Source: Diogma glabrata | Taxonomy: Eukaryota; Arthropoda; Insecta; Diptera; Cylindrotomidae | Assembly: GCA_963693315.1 (NCBI GenBank) | Contig: OY856187.1 | Span: forward strand, 380,593,306-380,657,305 | Length of the DNA stretch: 64,000 nt | Direction of reading: 5' to 3' | Shown here: positions 39,757 to 51,556 of the stretch, one piece after another | Layout of the letters: each line of letters begins with the position of its first letter | Position numbering within the stretch: position 1 is the first letter of the stretch | The notes under the pieces: model-generated | The model's database searches: none | What the model was told of the DNA's origin: nothing | What the model saw: only the letters and a program-made list of their open reading frames with translations | Program-made: the position numbers and the translations under genes

Positions 39757-39933
39757 AAAACAGTAAGCACGCCTGAACAACAAGAACAAAGCGAACCATA
39801 ATGCTAGTGCCACCACCAGAATACGGAATGTGAAAGGAAAGAACATTGATGGGTCAGACTTGTTACCCTTTTTCAAGACTGTTTGAACATAGTCAGTTCC
39901 CACATTTATCCTAAACCCGATAAATACCCGAGC
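39757..39933 (-). CDS. candidate internal exon, membrane protein of unknown family
   Basis: On the minus strand a pyrimidine-rich acceptor (TCTTTCATTTATCCCTAG) precedes exactly 59 in-frame codons, which end at a consensus donor GTAAGTAAT. Frame is phase 0 at both ends. The peptide contains ARVFIGFRINVGTDYVQTVL, KKGNKSDPSMFFPFTFR, then a hydrophobic helix ILVVALALWFALFLLF closed by RRAYCF, consistent with a single transmembrane segment and positive-inside tail. No family is recognised and neighbouring exons were not found. It could be a real host exon in the same transcriptional direction as ELOVL, or a chance or transposon-derived frame. Confidence 0.4.
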
Positions 39934-40039
39934 CTAGGGATAAATGAAAGAGACTAATTAGTGGAATAACGAGGGTATCAGTGCAACTTTTTAGTGCAAC
40001 AGGTGGTATACCGTCCGGTTTAATTTTTACCTTCTGTAG

Positions 40040-40580
40040 TATTCAAAGATAAGTGGGGAGGACAAGAAAAAAATTTCACATTTTTGAAAATAAATCGAAA
40101 ACTGTATTCTCGAAAATTACAAAAATTGTTTTAGCTACAAAAAAGTCACCTTTCATGTGACACCCCACTTATCAAGATCAAAAATTTTTTTTTCTTCAAA
40201 ATTTCTACTCTCAATTCCCTCCAAAGAACATTTGAAATTATAATAACCAAAAAAAGATTGTTTTTATGCAAAATTCCTACGATCGTGATTTTTTTTGTAA
40301 TGTTCGTAGAAAAGGCAGGAGACAAAAACAAAATTCACATTTTCAAAAATAAGTCGGAAACTCTGCTTTCGAAATTTACAAAAATAAAAGTTTTGAACTA
40401 AAAAAAAATCACATTTCAAAGACACCCTACTTGACATGGTCAAAAATTATTTTTTTTCAAAATTTCTACTCTCAATCTCTTTCCAATAACGTTGTAAATA
40501 ATACACCGACCGCTAGCTTTTGTTCAATCTTTACAAATTTTCCTACAACCGCTAATATTGTCAAATTTTTTCTTTTGTAA
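40040..40580. repeat. two-copy tandem repeat, period about 260 bp
   Basis: CTACTCTCAAT occurs at 40,206 and 40,466. The blocks around each share AAAATAARTCGRAAACT, TGACACCCCACTT / AGACACCCTACTT and TTTTGTAATGTTCG. Related words occur in the old repeat at 12.6 kb. A small tandem of TAATCCAGTCCCTGCTA follows at 40,590-40,630. Confidence 0.65.
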
Positions 40581-40599
40581 TGTTCGAAGTAATCCAGTC

Positions 40600-40850
40600 C
40601 CTGCTACTCCCGTAATCCAGTCCCTGCTAATAACATACGAGTTAACGTGAGATATCACATACCACTGGCAATAGCAGTGAGATATCACTAGCCAAGGTGA
40701 CATCTTAGGGGTGGTGGTGGATGAACTATATTCAGTCAACGGTAGCACTCTCAATCTTAGCTGTGAAATAATCCTTAATGATGAGACGCTATTGCTTCCT
40801 TGAAGAAACGAGCCAAATGTAAAAAATTACATGTAAAAAAAGAAGGGGGG
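40600..40850 (-). repeat. T repeat, inverted copy
   Basis: The reverse complement matches 47,490-47,580 (ATCTCAYTGCTATTGCCAGT, GGTATGTGA) and 48,440-48,600. All three carry TATCTCACGTTA-like words. Confidence 0.65.
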
Positions 40851-41159
40851 CATCTGTTCATGATATGCAATAATAAAATTGATTATTTAAATACAAATTT
40901 AAGTATTTATTATTTTGTATTACAAATGTTATAAATTGTTAGACTCAAATACTTTTATTAAATAAAGATATTTAGGAACAGCTTAGATAAGCACAAAACA
41001 ACTAACAATTAAAAACTTTTCCTTATATTTTGTTGAGGCAACCATGTGGCCATAACCAGTCATTTTTTTACGACCAAATGTATGATACAGTGTTTTTTAC
41101 TAATTTAATTATTCTTCTTCTAGTTTCTTTATGGTAAAAATAATATGAAATTATGTCGC

Positions 41160-44100
41160 TTTAATGCTTCGGTCTGAAAGATCTAAGTATTACATTCATG
41201 AGCTTAGAGTGAAATTCTTACTTCCACTTCTTTGGGCATTTTACTGATTCTAAAACAGCAAAAAAAATGTATGTCAAACATCGTCAAGTGTATCGAAACA
41301 AGGAAATATGCATATTTTTTGCTTACAAAACGTTCATTTTAAGTGATAATGGGTAGGAACAAAAAATGTGCAGAAATTTGAATGATCGGGATTGGTATGT
41401 GAAATCAAAAACTAGATTATTGCATAATAAGTTTGTCAAAAAAATTTTGTCAAGTGTGTCAAAAGAAAGATTTTTATTTATTTTTTTACCCAATTTTTTG
41501 GAAAAAAATAAAATTGATTATTTGTTTGAAATTAAATTACTTCGGTTTGAAAGACCTAAGTATTACATTCATGAGCTAAAAGTGAAATTCTTACCCCCAC
41601 TTTTAATGGCATTTCTCGACGTTTAAGACCTACTGATTCTAAAAAAGCAAAAAAAAAATGTATGTCTGTCTGTCTGTCAGCCGGACGGCCGGCCGCCAGA
41701 CAGACATCCTTTTTTTTGCTTTTTTAGAATCAGTGGGGGTAAGAAAAAGTGGGGGTAAGAATTTTACTTTTAGCTCATGAATCTAGTACTTAGGTCTTTC
41801 AGACCGAAGTAGTTTCATTTCAAACAAAAAATTAATTTCATGTTACAACCGACGAAATCTAGAAAACGGCTGAAGGGATTTGAAAAATTTTGAATTTTAA
41901 AAATAGGTACATTCCATGGTAAGAGCCGATATGACGATGTATTCGATTACTGTACCGGAAATGTGTCTAAAAATCGTCAATTGTGTCGAAACAAGGAAAT
42001 ATGCATATTTTTAGCTTCAAAAACCATCATTTTAAGTGATAATGTGTAGGAACAAAGAATGTGGAAAAACCTGGATGGTCGGGATTGGCATGTGAGATCA
42101 AAAACTAGATTATTGCATTATAAGTTTGCCAAAAAAATGTTGTCAAGTGTGTCAAAAGAAAGATTTTTATTTATTTTTTTACCCAATTTTTTGGAAAAAT
42201 AAAATTAATTGTTTGTACGATTTCATGTCGTTTCATTATTATTATTGAGAATTATAAGTTAGTCAAAAAATTAATGACATGTGTGTCAAAAGAATGATTT
42301 TCATTTATTTTTTTAGAAAAAAATAAAATTAGTTATTTGTATGAAATGATATGTATAATGAACATGAAATTATTATTATTGAGAATTTTATTGCATTATA
42401 AGTTCGTCAAAAAAATATTGTCAAGTGTGTCAAAAAAATTATTTCATTTATTTTTTTAGATAATTTTTTGGAAAAAAAATTTAGCTGTTTGTTTACGTAA
42501 ATATAAGTGAACATGGAAATTTTTGAATTTGTTATAGTTTTTGAAATATTTTTGGAATTTTGGAAAAGTTTCCGTTTTTGATTTTGTAGGAATTTTTCGA
42601 ATATTTTTAGAATTTTGAAAAATTTAAAATTTTTGATTTTATTATAATTTTCATAATCTTGGAAAAAGTTTGAATTTTTGATATTGTTATAATTTTTGCA
42701 ATATTTTTAAAATTTTGGAAAAAGTTTGAATTTTTAAGAATTTCTGGAATATTATTAGAATTTAGAAAAAGTTTAAATATTTGATTTTATTCTAATTTTT
42801 GGAATATTTTTAGAATTTTGAAAACAATTTTTTTGAATTTTATATAGATTTTTAGAATTTTGAAAAAAATTTTTACAAAATCAATAAGAATTTATGGAAT
42901 ATGTTTAGAATTTTGAAAAATTTTAAATTTTATTATAATTTTTATAATTACTTCGGTCTGAAAGACCTAAGTATTACATTCATGAGCCAAAAGTGAAATT
43001 CTTACCCCAACGTTTTTTGGCATTTCTCGACGTTTTAGGACCTACTGATTCTAAAAAAGCAGAAAAAAAAATGTATGTCTGTCTGTCGGCCGGCCGTCCA
43101 TCCGTCCGTTACTACCTACGCTGCAGGGAAAACCGCTGGAGGGATTTCAAAATTTTTTTTCTAAAAATAGGTATACTTAAGAGACAGGTCCGAAAGGACG
43201 CTGTGTTCGATAACTGTACCGGAAGTGTGTCAAAAAAATCATTATGTGTGTCAAAAATAGCAAATTTTCATATTTTTGGCTTAAAAAACGTTCATTTTAA
43301 GTGATTACGAGTAGGTACATTAAATTTGGAGAAATCTTAATGGTAGGGACTGGTATGTGAGACCAAAAACTAGCTTATTGCATTATAAGTTTGTCAAAAA
43401 AATGTTGTCAAGTGTGTCAATAGAAAGATTTTTATTTAGTTTTTTACCCAAAAATATAAAATGAATTTTTTGTTTGAAGTGAAATTTTATTATTATTATT
43501 GAGAATTATAGCATTATAAGTTTGTCAAAAAAATAATGTCAAGTGTGTCAAAAAATGATTTTATTTATTTTTTTAGCCGATTTTTTGGAAAAAAATGTAG
43601 CTGTTTTTATTACGTATATGTAATTGAAAATGAAAATTGAAATTGGACATGGAAATTTTTAAATTTTTTATAGTTTTTGAAATATTTTTGGAATTTGAGT
43701 ATTTTGGAAGTTTGTATTTTTGATTTTGTAATAATTTTTTTGCAATATTTTTAGAATTTGGAAAAAGTTTTAATTTTTGATTTTGTAAGAATTTTTGGAA
43801 TATTTTAGAATTTTGAAAAATTTTAAATTTTTGATTTTATTATAATTTTTGGAATTTTGAAAAAAATTTCAATTTTTGATTTTGTAATAATTTTTGCAAT
43901 ATTTTTAGAGTGTTGGAAAAAGTTTGAATTTTTAAGAATTTTTGGAATATTATTGGAATTTAGAAAAAGTTTAAATATTTGATTTTATTCTAATTTCTGG
44001 AATATTTTTGGAATTTTGAAAAAAGTTTAAATTTTTGATTTTGTTATAATTACTTCGGTCTGAAAGACCTAAGTATTACATTCATGAGCTCAAAGTGAAA

Positions 44101-45617
44101 TTCTTACACCCACTTTTTTGGCATTTCTCGACGTTTTAGGACCTACTGACTTTTTGGAAAATTTTCATTTTCATTTTTTGGACCCAAATTTTTGGAAAAA
44201 AATAAAATTGTTTGTTTGAAATGAAATTTTATTATTATTATTGAGATTATAAGTTTACATTATAAGTTTGTCAAAAAACTGTTGTCAAGTGTGTCAAAGG
44301 AAACGTTTTTGTTTATATTTTACCCAATTTTTTTAGAAAAAAAATAAAATTAATAGTTTGTATGACATGATATTTTATTATTATTATAGAGAATTAGGGC
44401 ATTATAAGTTATAAGTTTGTTTAAAAGTTTGTCAAAAAATAATGTCAAGTGTGTCAGAAAATGATTTCATTTCTTTGGTATTTTTTGATGTTGACGAAAT
44501 ATTCTCTCATCCTATGAATTCACACATCGTAATATCTAGAAATTTAATACAAAAAATACCAAAGAAATACAATTTTCAATATGTAATCATAGATGAAAAA
44601 TTCAACTTAAGTAAATATGAAAAATGATGAAGTTTCAATTTAGAAATTATCTGAACATCAAAATTAAAATATGTTTCGTCATCACCGCTTTGGCTAATTT
44701 GTGTAAGACACACGGAATTTGAACAATGTGTCTCTGATGAATGTAGTTCGAATTCTGACACGAAACACAACAAAATTTTTTCTAAAGGAATTTTAGAGAA
44801 AATGAAAAATTATTTCGAATTGCAAAATTCAAGCGATTTCCAATATGTACTTAAGCTTAATTGTTCACAAAAACCAATCCGAAATGATTTCATTTATTTT
44901 TTCAAGCCAATTTTTTGGAAAAAAAAAATGTAGCTGTTTTTATGACGTAAATGTAATTTAAAATGAAATTGGACATGGAAATTTTTGAATTTGTTATAGT
45001 TTTTGAAATATTTTTGGAATTTTGAAAAAGTTTGTACTTTTGCTTTTGTAATAATTTTTGCAATATTTTTAGAATTTCGGCAAAAGTTTTAATTTTTTAT
45101 TTTGTAAGAATTTTCGGAATATTTTTGGAATTTTGAAAAATTTTAAATTTTTGATTTTGTTATAATTTTTGGAATTTTGAAAAAAGTTTTAATTTTTGAT
45201 TTTGTAATAATTTTTGCAATATTTTTAGAATTATGGAAAAGTTTAAATTTTTAAGAAATTTTGAAATATTATCGGAATTTAGAAAAAGTTTAAATATTTG
45301 ATTTTATTCTAATTTTTGGAATATTTTTGGAATTTTGAAAAAGTTTGATTTTATTTAATTTAACAATATTTTTGAAATTTTAATTATAATTTTCCGGCAA
45401 CGTATTGATGTTTCATGTTGGTTTTGTAATAAATTTTTAAACAGAGATAAAAAATACTTGTACTTTAACAAAAAGTTATGTTTGATATACATTGCTGCCC
45501 AAAACTAAAAACCATGTCCTCATAAAAGTTTTTTGCCGAAAACTATATCAAAATCCCTAGCCCAGACCGAAGTCTTGATATCTAAGAGCTTGATTGAGAT
45601 TTCAGCCCCTTCCTTTT
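41160..45617 (-). repeat. head-to-tail array of R repeats
   Basis: Unit starts marked by TTCGGTCTGAAAGA are at about 41,169, 41,535, 42,950 and 44,049, and an inverted end lies at about 41,810. The two complete-looking units are about 1.1 kb apart. Each has a TATGTCTGTCTGTC / GGCC-rich block, TAACTGTACCGGAA, several TTGTCAAGTGTGTCAAA segments and an AATTTTTGGAATATTTTTAG word array. The array closes at 45,617 with the GGGCTGAAATCTCA end seen at 15,866. This is the largest R cluster in the window; no coding. Confidence 0.8.
44473..44882. mobile_element. 410-bp insertion in an R unit with 14-bp flanking repeat
   Basis: AAATGATTTCATTT flanks the segment on both sides (44,459-44,472 and 44,883-44,896), and the sequence inside is unlike any R copy. 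The first 93 bp contain a 15-bp inverted pair, CTTTGGTATTTTTTG and CAAAAAATACCAAAG. A short frame reads FFDVDEIFSHPMNSHIVI but I recognise nothing. No poly(A) tail is seen. Confidence 0.6.
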
Positions 45618-45644
45618 TTTATAATTTAGATTACTTATCCAAAA

Positions 45645-46078
45645 TAAAGCTACAAACTGCGTTTAATGCATGTATGTCCCGGCATTGTTCTCACATATGA
45701 GATGGAGCTTACTTGAGTAGTCTAAATTGCTCTGATTTTGTACAGCGTAGAGCTATTAAACTCATTGGTAACTCAAGTCTTACTAACGGTCTTGATTCTT
45801 TGCAGCACAAAGAAATGTTGCTGATATGACTATATTTTATAAATATGTTATGGATACACCAGCTTCTGAAGAGGTCAAATCAATTTTACCTGAATCTACA
45901 AACCTTTCGCATCACACCAGAGCAACTGTAGCAGCCCATCCCTTTACGGGTTAAATAAAGGTGTTGAACTTTAGCCTTCCAACGTGATTTCTTCAACAGA
46001 GTCTCTCATCTTTGGAATATCTTACGTTCCTTATTATAATAAACACTAAACATGCCTAAAATGCCTGAATAAAAAAAA
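45645..46078 (+). pseudogene. LINE family 1, 3' fragment
   Basis: Translation in shifting frames gives AYLSSLNCSDFVQRRAIKLI, SLTNGLDSLQHK, ATVAAHPFT and FFNRVSHLW. Each matches the C-terminal part of the LINE at 6,640-7,688. It ends in AATAAAAAAAAAT at 46,066-46,078, the same 3' end. Strongly degraded, with several indels. Confidence 0.8.
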
Positions 46079-46149
46079 ATGTATCAGATTTGTACATAAT
46101 CTAAAACTTTATGACCATATTTCTAAATTCACACCATCTATTCTGGGGC

Positions 46150-46800
46150 GTCCATCAGGGTTCATAGCTGGCTAAAGCAGTTCCATAATTTGTTTTTATT
46201 ATACACGCAAATTGTTCCTTAGTTCTGATTGGAAAACTACGCCCAGTCTGGTCTATGTATTCGTAACTACAGTTATTACATATATTTTGATATACACCGG
46301 ATTTCCAAAACGGATTTATTTGGGTATATTATGAATACCACTATGATATCTAAATGCGAAATTGCCTAATTTCCTGCCAATTTGATCAATATAACATAGT
46401 AGGCGCCATTTGTTCGCTGAAACTTTTGGAACTGGATAAAGATTACGTAAAAAGTTATTGTTTTAGTTTACCTTTTAACAACCACAAAACTAATCTATCT
46501 TCTTAACTAAAATTCCGCGCATTGTTTGAAATAGTCTAAAGCTTTTTTTTGTATTTTGCTTCTGACAGAGGGATATTTAAATATATCTCGAAGAATGAAT
46601 GAAAGGCAAATGATTTAGAATAAAAGCACCGCAGTTGAACAAAATGACGAATTTTATACATAAATTAAAGGTGCAAGCAGTGCAGTAAGAAACGATGGGT
46701 CTAATGGGTATATTGTCTTTATAAATCTTTCGCAAGCTATATAAAGTAAGAGCTATACAATTCATAACAATATACATCCAACCATCGTTTAAATAATCTT
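46150..46800 (-). pseudogene. Penelope-like retroelement remnant (RT motif and GIY-YIG)
   Basis: The minus strand from 46,777 reads YSLRKIYKDNIPIRPIVSYC, close to the Penelope RT motif (PKIHKxxxPLRPIVS). Further along, after degraded sequence, comes NLYPVPKVSANKWRLLCYID followed by IGRKLGNFAFRYHSGI, the linker region. After a frame change comes FWKSGVYQNICNNCSYEYID, then QTGRSFPIRTKEQ. The latter matches the GIY-YIG endonuclease block of Penelope elements (KSGVYKIxCxxCxxxYIGQTGRSLxTRIKEH). GIY is altered to GVY, as is usual in these elements, and YIG to YID. Multiple frameshifts; the catalytic Glu region is truncated. Confidence 0.8.
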
Positions 46801-47084
46801 AAATCTTAAATTTAGTTTAAATCTGAGCTTAGATTGATCTTTTTATCGCTTTTCAAAGGGTTTTTTATTAAATTCAACTGAATACATCCAGTTTTAGTGT
46901 CATTTAATTCTATTTCAAATGACTAAAGTGATTTTCTAAAAAATTATTGATATCATGTTTTATTATAAAACAACAAATAACAGCCAAAAATAATACCATT
47001 GGAACAGTTTATAAAAAAAGGCGTCCACAAAAAAATTTATAACAAATCATTCATAAACTTCAGTGAGTTCAGCGCCTGGTTTAA

Positions 47085-47600
47085 TTTTTTTTTATAAAAT
47101 GCGTTGGATTACAATTTGTGTCACAACAACACATAAAAACCTTTTAAAACCAAGGTCCCACAACAACATGTGTTCTGAAGGCAACTGGCAAATTTGTTTT
47201 TTTGTGTTTTTTATAGAAGAAAAAACTAAGAAATAAATCCTATCACATATAAAATATAATATAGGCCAATATTTCATGATAAGATAGAAAAAATAAAAAT
47301 AAACTAAAAAGTAAACAGCGAATTTGTTTTAACAGTTTGCAGGAACAAAACTAAAATGTGGTTGCCAATAATGCAGCTAGTGGCATATTCCTTGATCATG
47401 CGACGCACTTCCTTTTTCAATGACTAAAGTCCATACACAGAGTTATATGAGGGCTCGATTTTTTGAGCAAGCAACCCGCCTTATCCCCTAAGATATCACC
47501 TTTGCTAGTGATGTCTCATTGCTATTGCCAGTGGTATGTGAAATCTCACGTTAGCTCGTATGTCAATAGCAGGGACTGGTGTACGCGGGATTGTCACACC
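47085..47600 (-). repeat. LINE-2 3' end joined to T repeat, copy 1
   Basis: 47,095-47,175 reverse complemented reads TGTTGTTGTGGGACCT.. AAAAGG.. TGTTGTTGTGACAC, the 3' end of LINE family 2 (compare 20,905-20,960). The block then runs through a shared AT-rich section into CATGATAAGAT, AACAAAACTAAAAT and the T-repeat words. The whole block recurs about 1.04 kb downstream. Confidence 0.7.
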
Positions 47601-48134
47601 CGTAGATCAAAAATAAAAAAAATTTATCAATAAAAAAATTTACAAAATTTACACTTAACAAGATTATTTGAATGGAATTATTTCTGATTAATTTATTAAT
47701 TTATTCTAGTTTGATCATAGAAAAAAAGTATAGTGTATAACTGATAAATAAATTGAAACCACTCGCTACGCTGTTGTGTTAAACCATCATTGTCGTAGGA
47801 CGTAGAATATTATTAGTTTGTGCTCCTAATACAATTTACTAGGATAAAATTTTTAAAATTATATCTTTTTAAAAATTATATGGCAACAGTTAGTCATAAG
47901 TTCCAGTATTAAATGAATAGTATAAACTATAAACAATCCTTATTTTCAGAACTGGTGCTGAAGTCAGGCAATGCAGATTGTCACCAATATTTTTTTTGAG
48001 ATAAAGGTATGGTTTGTGCGATAGGTGTGAAAATATGTTTCACAACATACGTTAAAAATTGAATTTGTTAAAACATTTCTAAATTTCTCAGGAACCATAT
48101 ATATTTTATATATTTTTTTATATATTATATGACA

Positions 48135-48610
48135 CTATGTGTCACAACAAAAATCTTTTAAGACCTAGGTCCCACAACAACATGCAGTCTGAAGATTTGA
48201 TGGGCTCAATTTTTTTATATGTTTTTTTAAAGAATAGATAGCAAAATAATAAATCATATGACATAAAAAATGGGATAAAGACTATTACACTATTATTTCA
48301 TGATAAGATAACGGAAATAAAAATTAAAATTTTGCAGGCACAAAACTAAAATTAGGTTATCAATAGTCCAGATATAGAATGGAGTTCTATGAAGACACGT
48401 TTTTTCGAGCAAGCAATAGTTTGACATCATGAAGGAATACTCCATAGCTGAGGCCTAAGATTGCAAGTGCTTTTGTTAACTGAATAGAGTTCGTCCCCCA
48501 GTACCACTAATTATCAATTTTGCTACTGATATCCAACTGTTATTCTCAATGGTATATGATATCTCACGTTAACTCATGGGTCAATGTAAATACCATTGCG
48601 TTATTTATTA
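48135..48610 (-). repeat. LINE-2 3' end joined to T repeat, copy 2
   Basis: Same order of markers as 47,085-47,600, diverged: GTTGTTGTGGGACCTAGG, TTTCATGATAAGATAACG, ACAAAACTAAAATTAGG, GATATCTCACGTTAACTC. It represents a local duplication or two insertions of a composite family. Confidence 0.7.
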
Positions 48611-49251
48611 TTTTTTTAATCACTAGGACGTATAATAGGTTCATTACGTTACTGTTACCTAAATTAGTATAACTTTTAAAATTAACAAACGAGTCACAGT
48701 TTTTAGTTTAATCAAAGAAATTTTAAATAAACTTATTTGAATTTTTTCTAGATAATCGTACATCACAATTCATTATACCTTGAAGATCGTTTATTACGTT
48801 CAAATGCATTATTATTACGAAAGATATGTTATTTTGTTAAACTTTTCCCTTTATTCGATAATGTGTTCTTTATTTAAATTACAATTTATATAATAAACTA
48901 CAAAACTGTTCAAAAATGATGATCATATGTAATAAAAAATTTACAAAATTATTGTCTTATAGATTTCCGAAACATTTTAAAAGATATTAAAATATTAATA
49001 ATGAGTTGTTAAGTATTATAAACGATAAATTAATAAAAAATTAAATGTAATTCGGATTCAAAAATAATTTATAGATAAAAAAACTAAGCTGCAAGATTAG
49101 CTAAGTTAATTAATGCATATTTAATATATTAACAAGAAATTTTTGTAATAAATAGTGGGAATAGGTTACAAGCTCATCATCTAACCTGTTCTGTGTAATG
49201 AACATATCAGTACTTAAACTATTCTTGCATATATCTCACGTTCAATTAATT
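48611..49251. other. unannotated AT-rich stretch
   Basis: No supported gene, terminus or repeat. Confidence 0.4.
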
Positions 49252-49259
49252 GTATTGCA

Positions 49260-50357
49260 TAGGGTGACCATTTTTTCTCTAAGTAAAATCAGTACAAAAT
49301 TTTAAGAGTTAAAATATGTAGCATCCTTAGTCTGCTTTGTCTTACCTATGACTCTTCTAAGCCGAAAGGTAATGTGTGAAGGAAGTAAGACAAATCTGTT
49401 TTAATTTTTTTAATTAGTTTTAAGGAAATTTTGTTGGGACCAACACCAGAATTTTGTGAAATACAACTTTCCGCAACGATTGCTTGGGAAACACAGGGTT
49501 AGAATTTTGATCTTTTTCTTAAAAGACCACCTTTTAAAAATAAAAGTATTTTTTCTATGATAGCAAATGGCTTCAACCTGCTTGAAATAGCATATTTTCC
49601 TACAAGAGATGAAAACATTGTTTTTTCGTGAGTAAACAGTTGTACACGAGACGCGCTAGCGGCTAGTGAGACATGTTTACAAACGAAAAGATAGGAAATT
49701 GCATTTCCTACGCGAGATAAAACGTTTTTATCTCGCGTAGGAAATGCAATTTTTTCTATGATAGAATTTTTTTAATCGATATTTACTATAAATTATAAAA
49801 TTAAAAATCGACAACATAACATTAAAAATTCATATTATATTTTTTGTTGGTTGCGTTGTTTAAAAAACTTTGTAAAATTATATGAGAAACCATAGCAACT
49901 GCAATTTGTTATTCTTTTTACACTATATAGTTGTAAAAGAACCCATTTTCACAGGTCATTAAGCGTGATGGAAATAGACTTTTCAATTGTTATCATAGAA
50001 AAAATTGTATTTCCTACGCGAGAAACATTTTACGTTCGTGAAATTGCCCCACTCGACGCTAACACGTCTCGTGAATAAATTTTCACTCACGAAAAAGTAG
50101 CGTTTTCATCTCTTGTAGCAAAATGTACTATTTTTCAAATAATTTTTATTACAAGTTTATACCAAACGATGACACGTATTGTTTTATTTCCTTATTTAAA
50201 TTGAAGTTTAAAGAAAAATTCAACAATTTTCTTAAAAATCAGTACTTTCAGTACATAATTTTAAAAATCAGTAAAAATCAGTACCGCATATGTTTATCAG
50301 TACAGAAGCTAGAAAATCAGTACTGTACTGATAAAATCAGTACGAATGGTCACTCTA
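49260..50357. mobile_element. hAT-D, non-autonomous hAT element
   Basis: Left end TAGGGTGACCATT and right end AATGGTCACTCTA are inverted repeats. GTATTGCA is duplicated at 49,252-49,259 and 50,358-50,365, a perfect octamer. Both subterminal regions repeat AAAATCAGTAC in several orientations, the kind of motif cluster hAT transposases bind. No transposase. A palindromic element lies inside (49,587-50,131). Confidence 0.9.
49587..50131. mobile_element. palindromic element nested in hAT-D
   Basis: Ends carry CTACAAGAGATGAAAAC and its complement, followed inward by TTTTTTCGTGAGT / ACTCACGAAAAA and CACGAGACG / CGTCTCGTG. At 49,694-49,750 an almost perfect short palindrome has arms GCATTTCCTACGCGAGATAA; a third copy of the arm word is at 50,008-50,024. 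Non-coding. Confidence 0.75.
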
Positions 50358-50639
50358 GTATTGCATTGTATCACGGTCCAAACTTTGAAAAAATGTTAGT
50401 TCAAGTGTCAACCGTGACACACCGATTGTTATTATTGCAATAATAATTCTATCGATAGTTAACATCCTTGAATCAAGCAAAATCAATCTTTAGATTTTAT
50501 CACCACAACCGCAGAGTTGCATTTACGTAAAACGAAAACTAGATTATGTTTATAAATTTTCTAATTAAATATTTATTCATAATAAGTTAATGATTTATTC
50601 TAAATTTTGCAAATGTAATTTGAGTTGTTAATCAAAGAT

Positions 50640-51130
50640 CTAGTCAACAATAGTACATTATGATGCTAGGACGTAAAGCTAAAGATTTGGGACGGATGTA
50701 GAGTTTGCAAATCGAGGCGCTAGCCGAGATTTGCACCCACATTAAGTCCAAAATAGCTTACGTCCGTGCATCATATACTATTTTTTATTCGCCGCAAGCA
50801 AAATATTTCAAGAAAAGTTGTTTATTCTAAATTAAAATTATAAATTTTCAAAACTTTTAAAATAAAAATATGTGGAACAAGTAACCTTTGACAAAATATT
50901 TATTATTTTTTCCAAATTATTGTGTAGCTATGACAACAAATGATAACAACTATTTTAATTGGATAATGTAATTTTGAATTTAAGGGTTGCTTTGATAAAA
51001 ATTTTTATTTTTCATAGAATTTAAACAAACACAAATGCTTTTTACTTTTTTGGACGTAGCTATGACAACAAAATAAATAGTTGAAAAGTGATACTTTAAA
51101 GCCGCAAATCACAGTAATAAAGCAACACTT
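50640..51130 (-). repeat. S repeat, copy 3, inverted
   Basis: Reverse complement aligns with 24,150-24,660 from end to end, including the TGCTAGGACGTAAAGCTAAA end and the CCGCAAATCACAGTAATAAA end. Being outside the nested stack, it shows S moves independently of hAT-B and hAT-C. Confidence 0.8.
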
Positions 51131-51555
51131 TAATATGTAGGCGCATAAAAAAGTACTTTGAATAAAAAAATAAAAGTGTGCTGATAAGTTTTTGATACGG
51201 ACATATTTAGAGTCATGCTAGAAGATCAGAACGTAACAACTTTTATTAAATTTTAATTATTAGAAATTGGTTTCATAGAAAACTGTGATTTTTTATTATT
51301 ACAATCAAATGACGTACATTAAAACAATCCTTGTGTAATTTTCCTATTTGTTGTTATTACCAGTTGGTTTTTATCCAACTAGACTGTAATTATTTATAAT
51401 TAAAATATTTCTTTAATGAGATTTTAAATAATTTGTTTGGCTTTATATCAGATTGAACAAGAAACAGTAAACGTATACTGAGGTCATACAGCTTGTTTAT
51501 AGTTAGTATTAGTATTAAAGCTTCAAAGTAATTTTTCTATCAATTTCGTATTTTA
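51131..51555. other. unannotated AT-rich stretch
   Basis: No supported feature. Confidence 0.35.
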
Positions 51556-51556
51556 A

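Noticed and set aside
44442..44627. 61-codon plus-strand frame spanning the R/insert junction
   Set aside because: Its start lies in R and the body in the inserted segment, so it is not a natural gene.
41160..45617. Regularly spaced repeats considered as a CRISPR-like array
   Set aside because: Units are ~1.1 kb with diverged spacers of the same family; the organism is eukaryotic.
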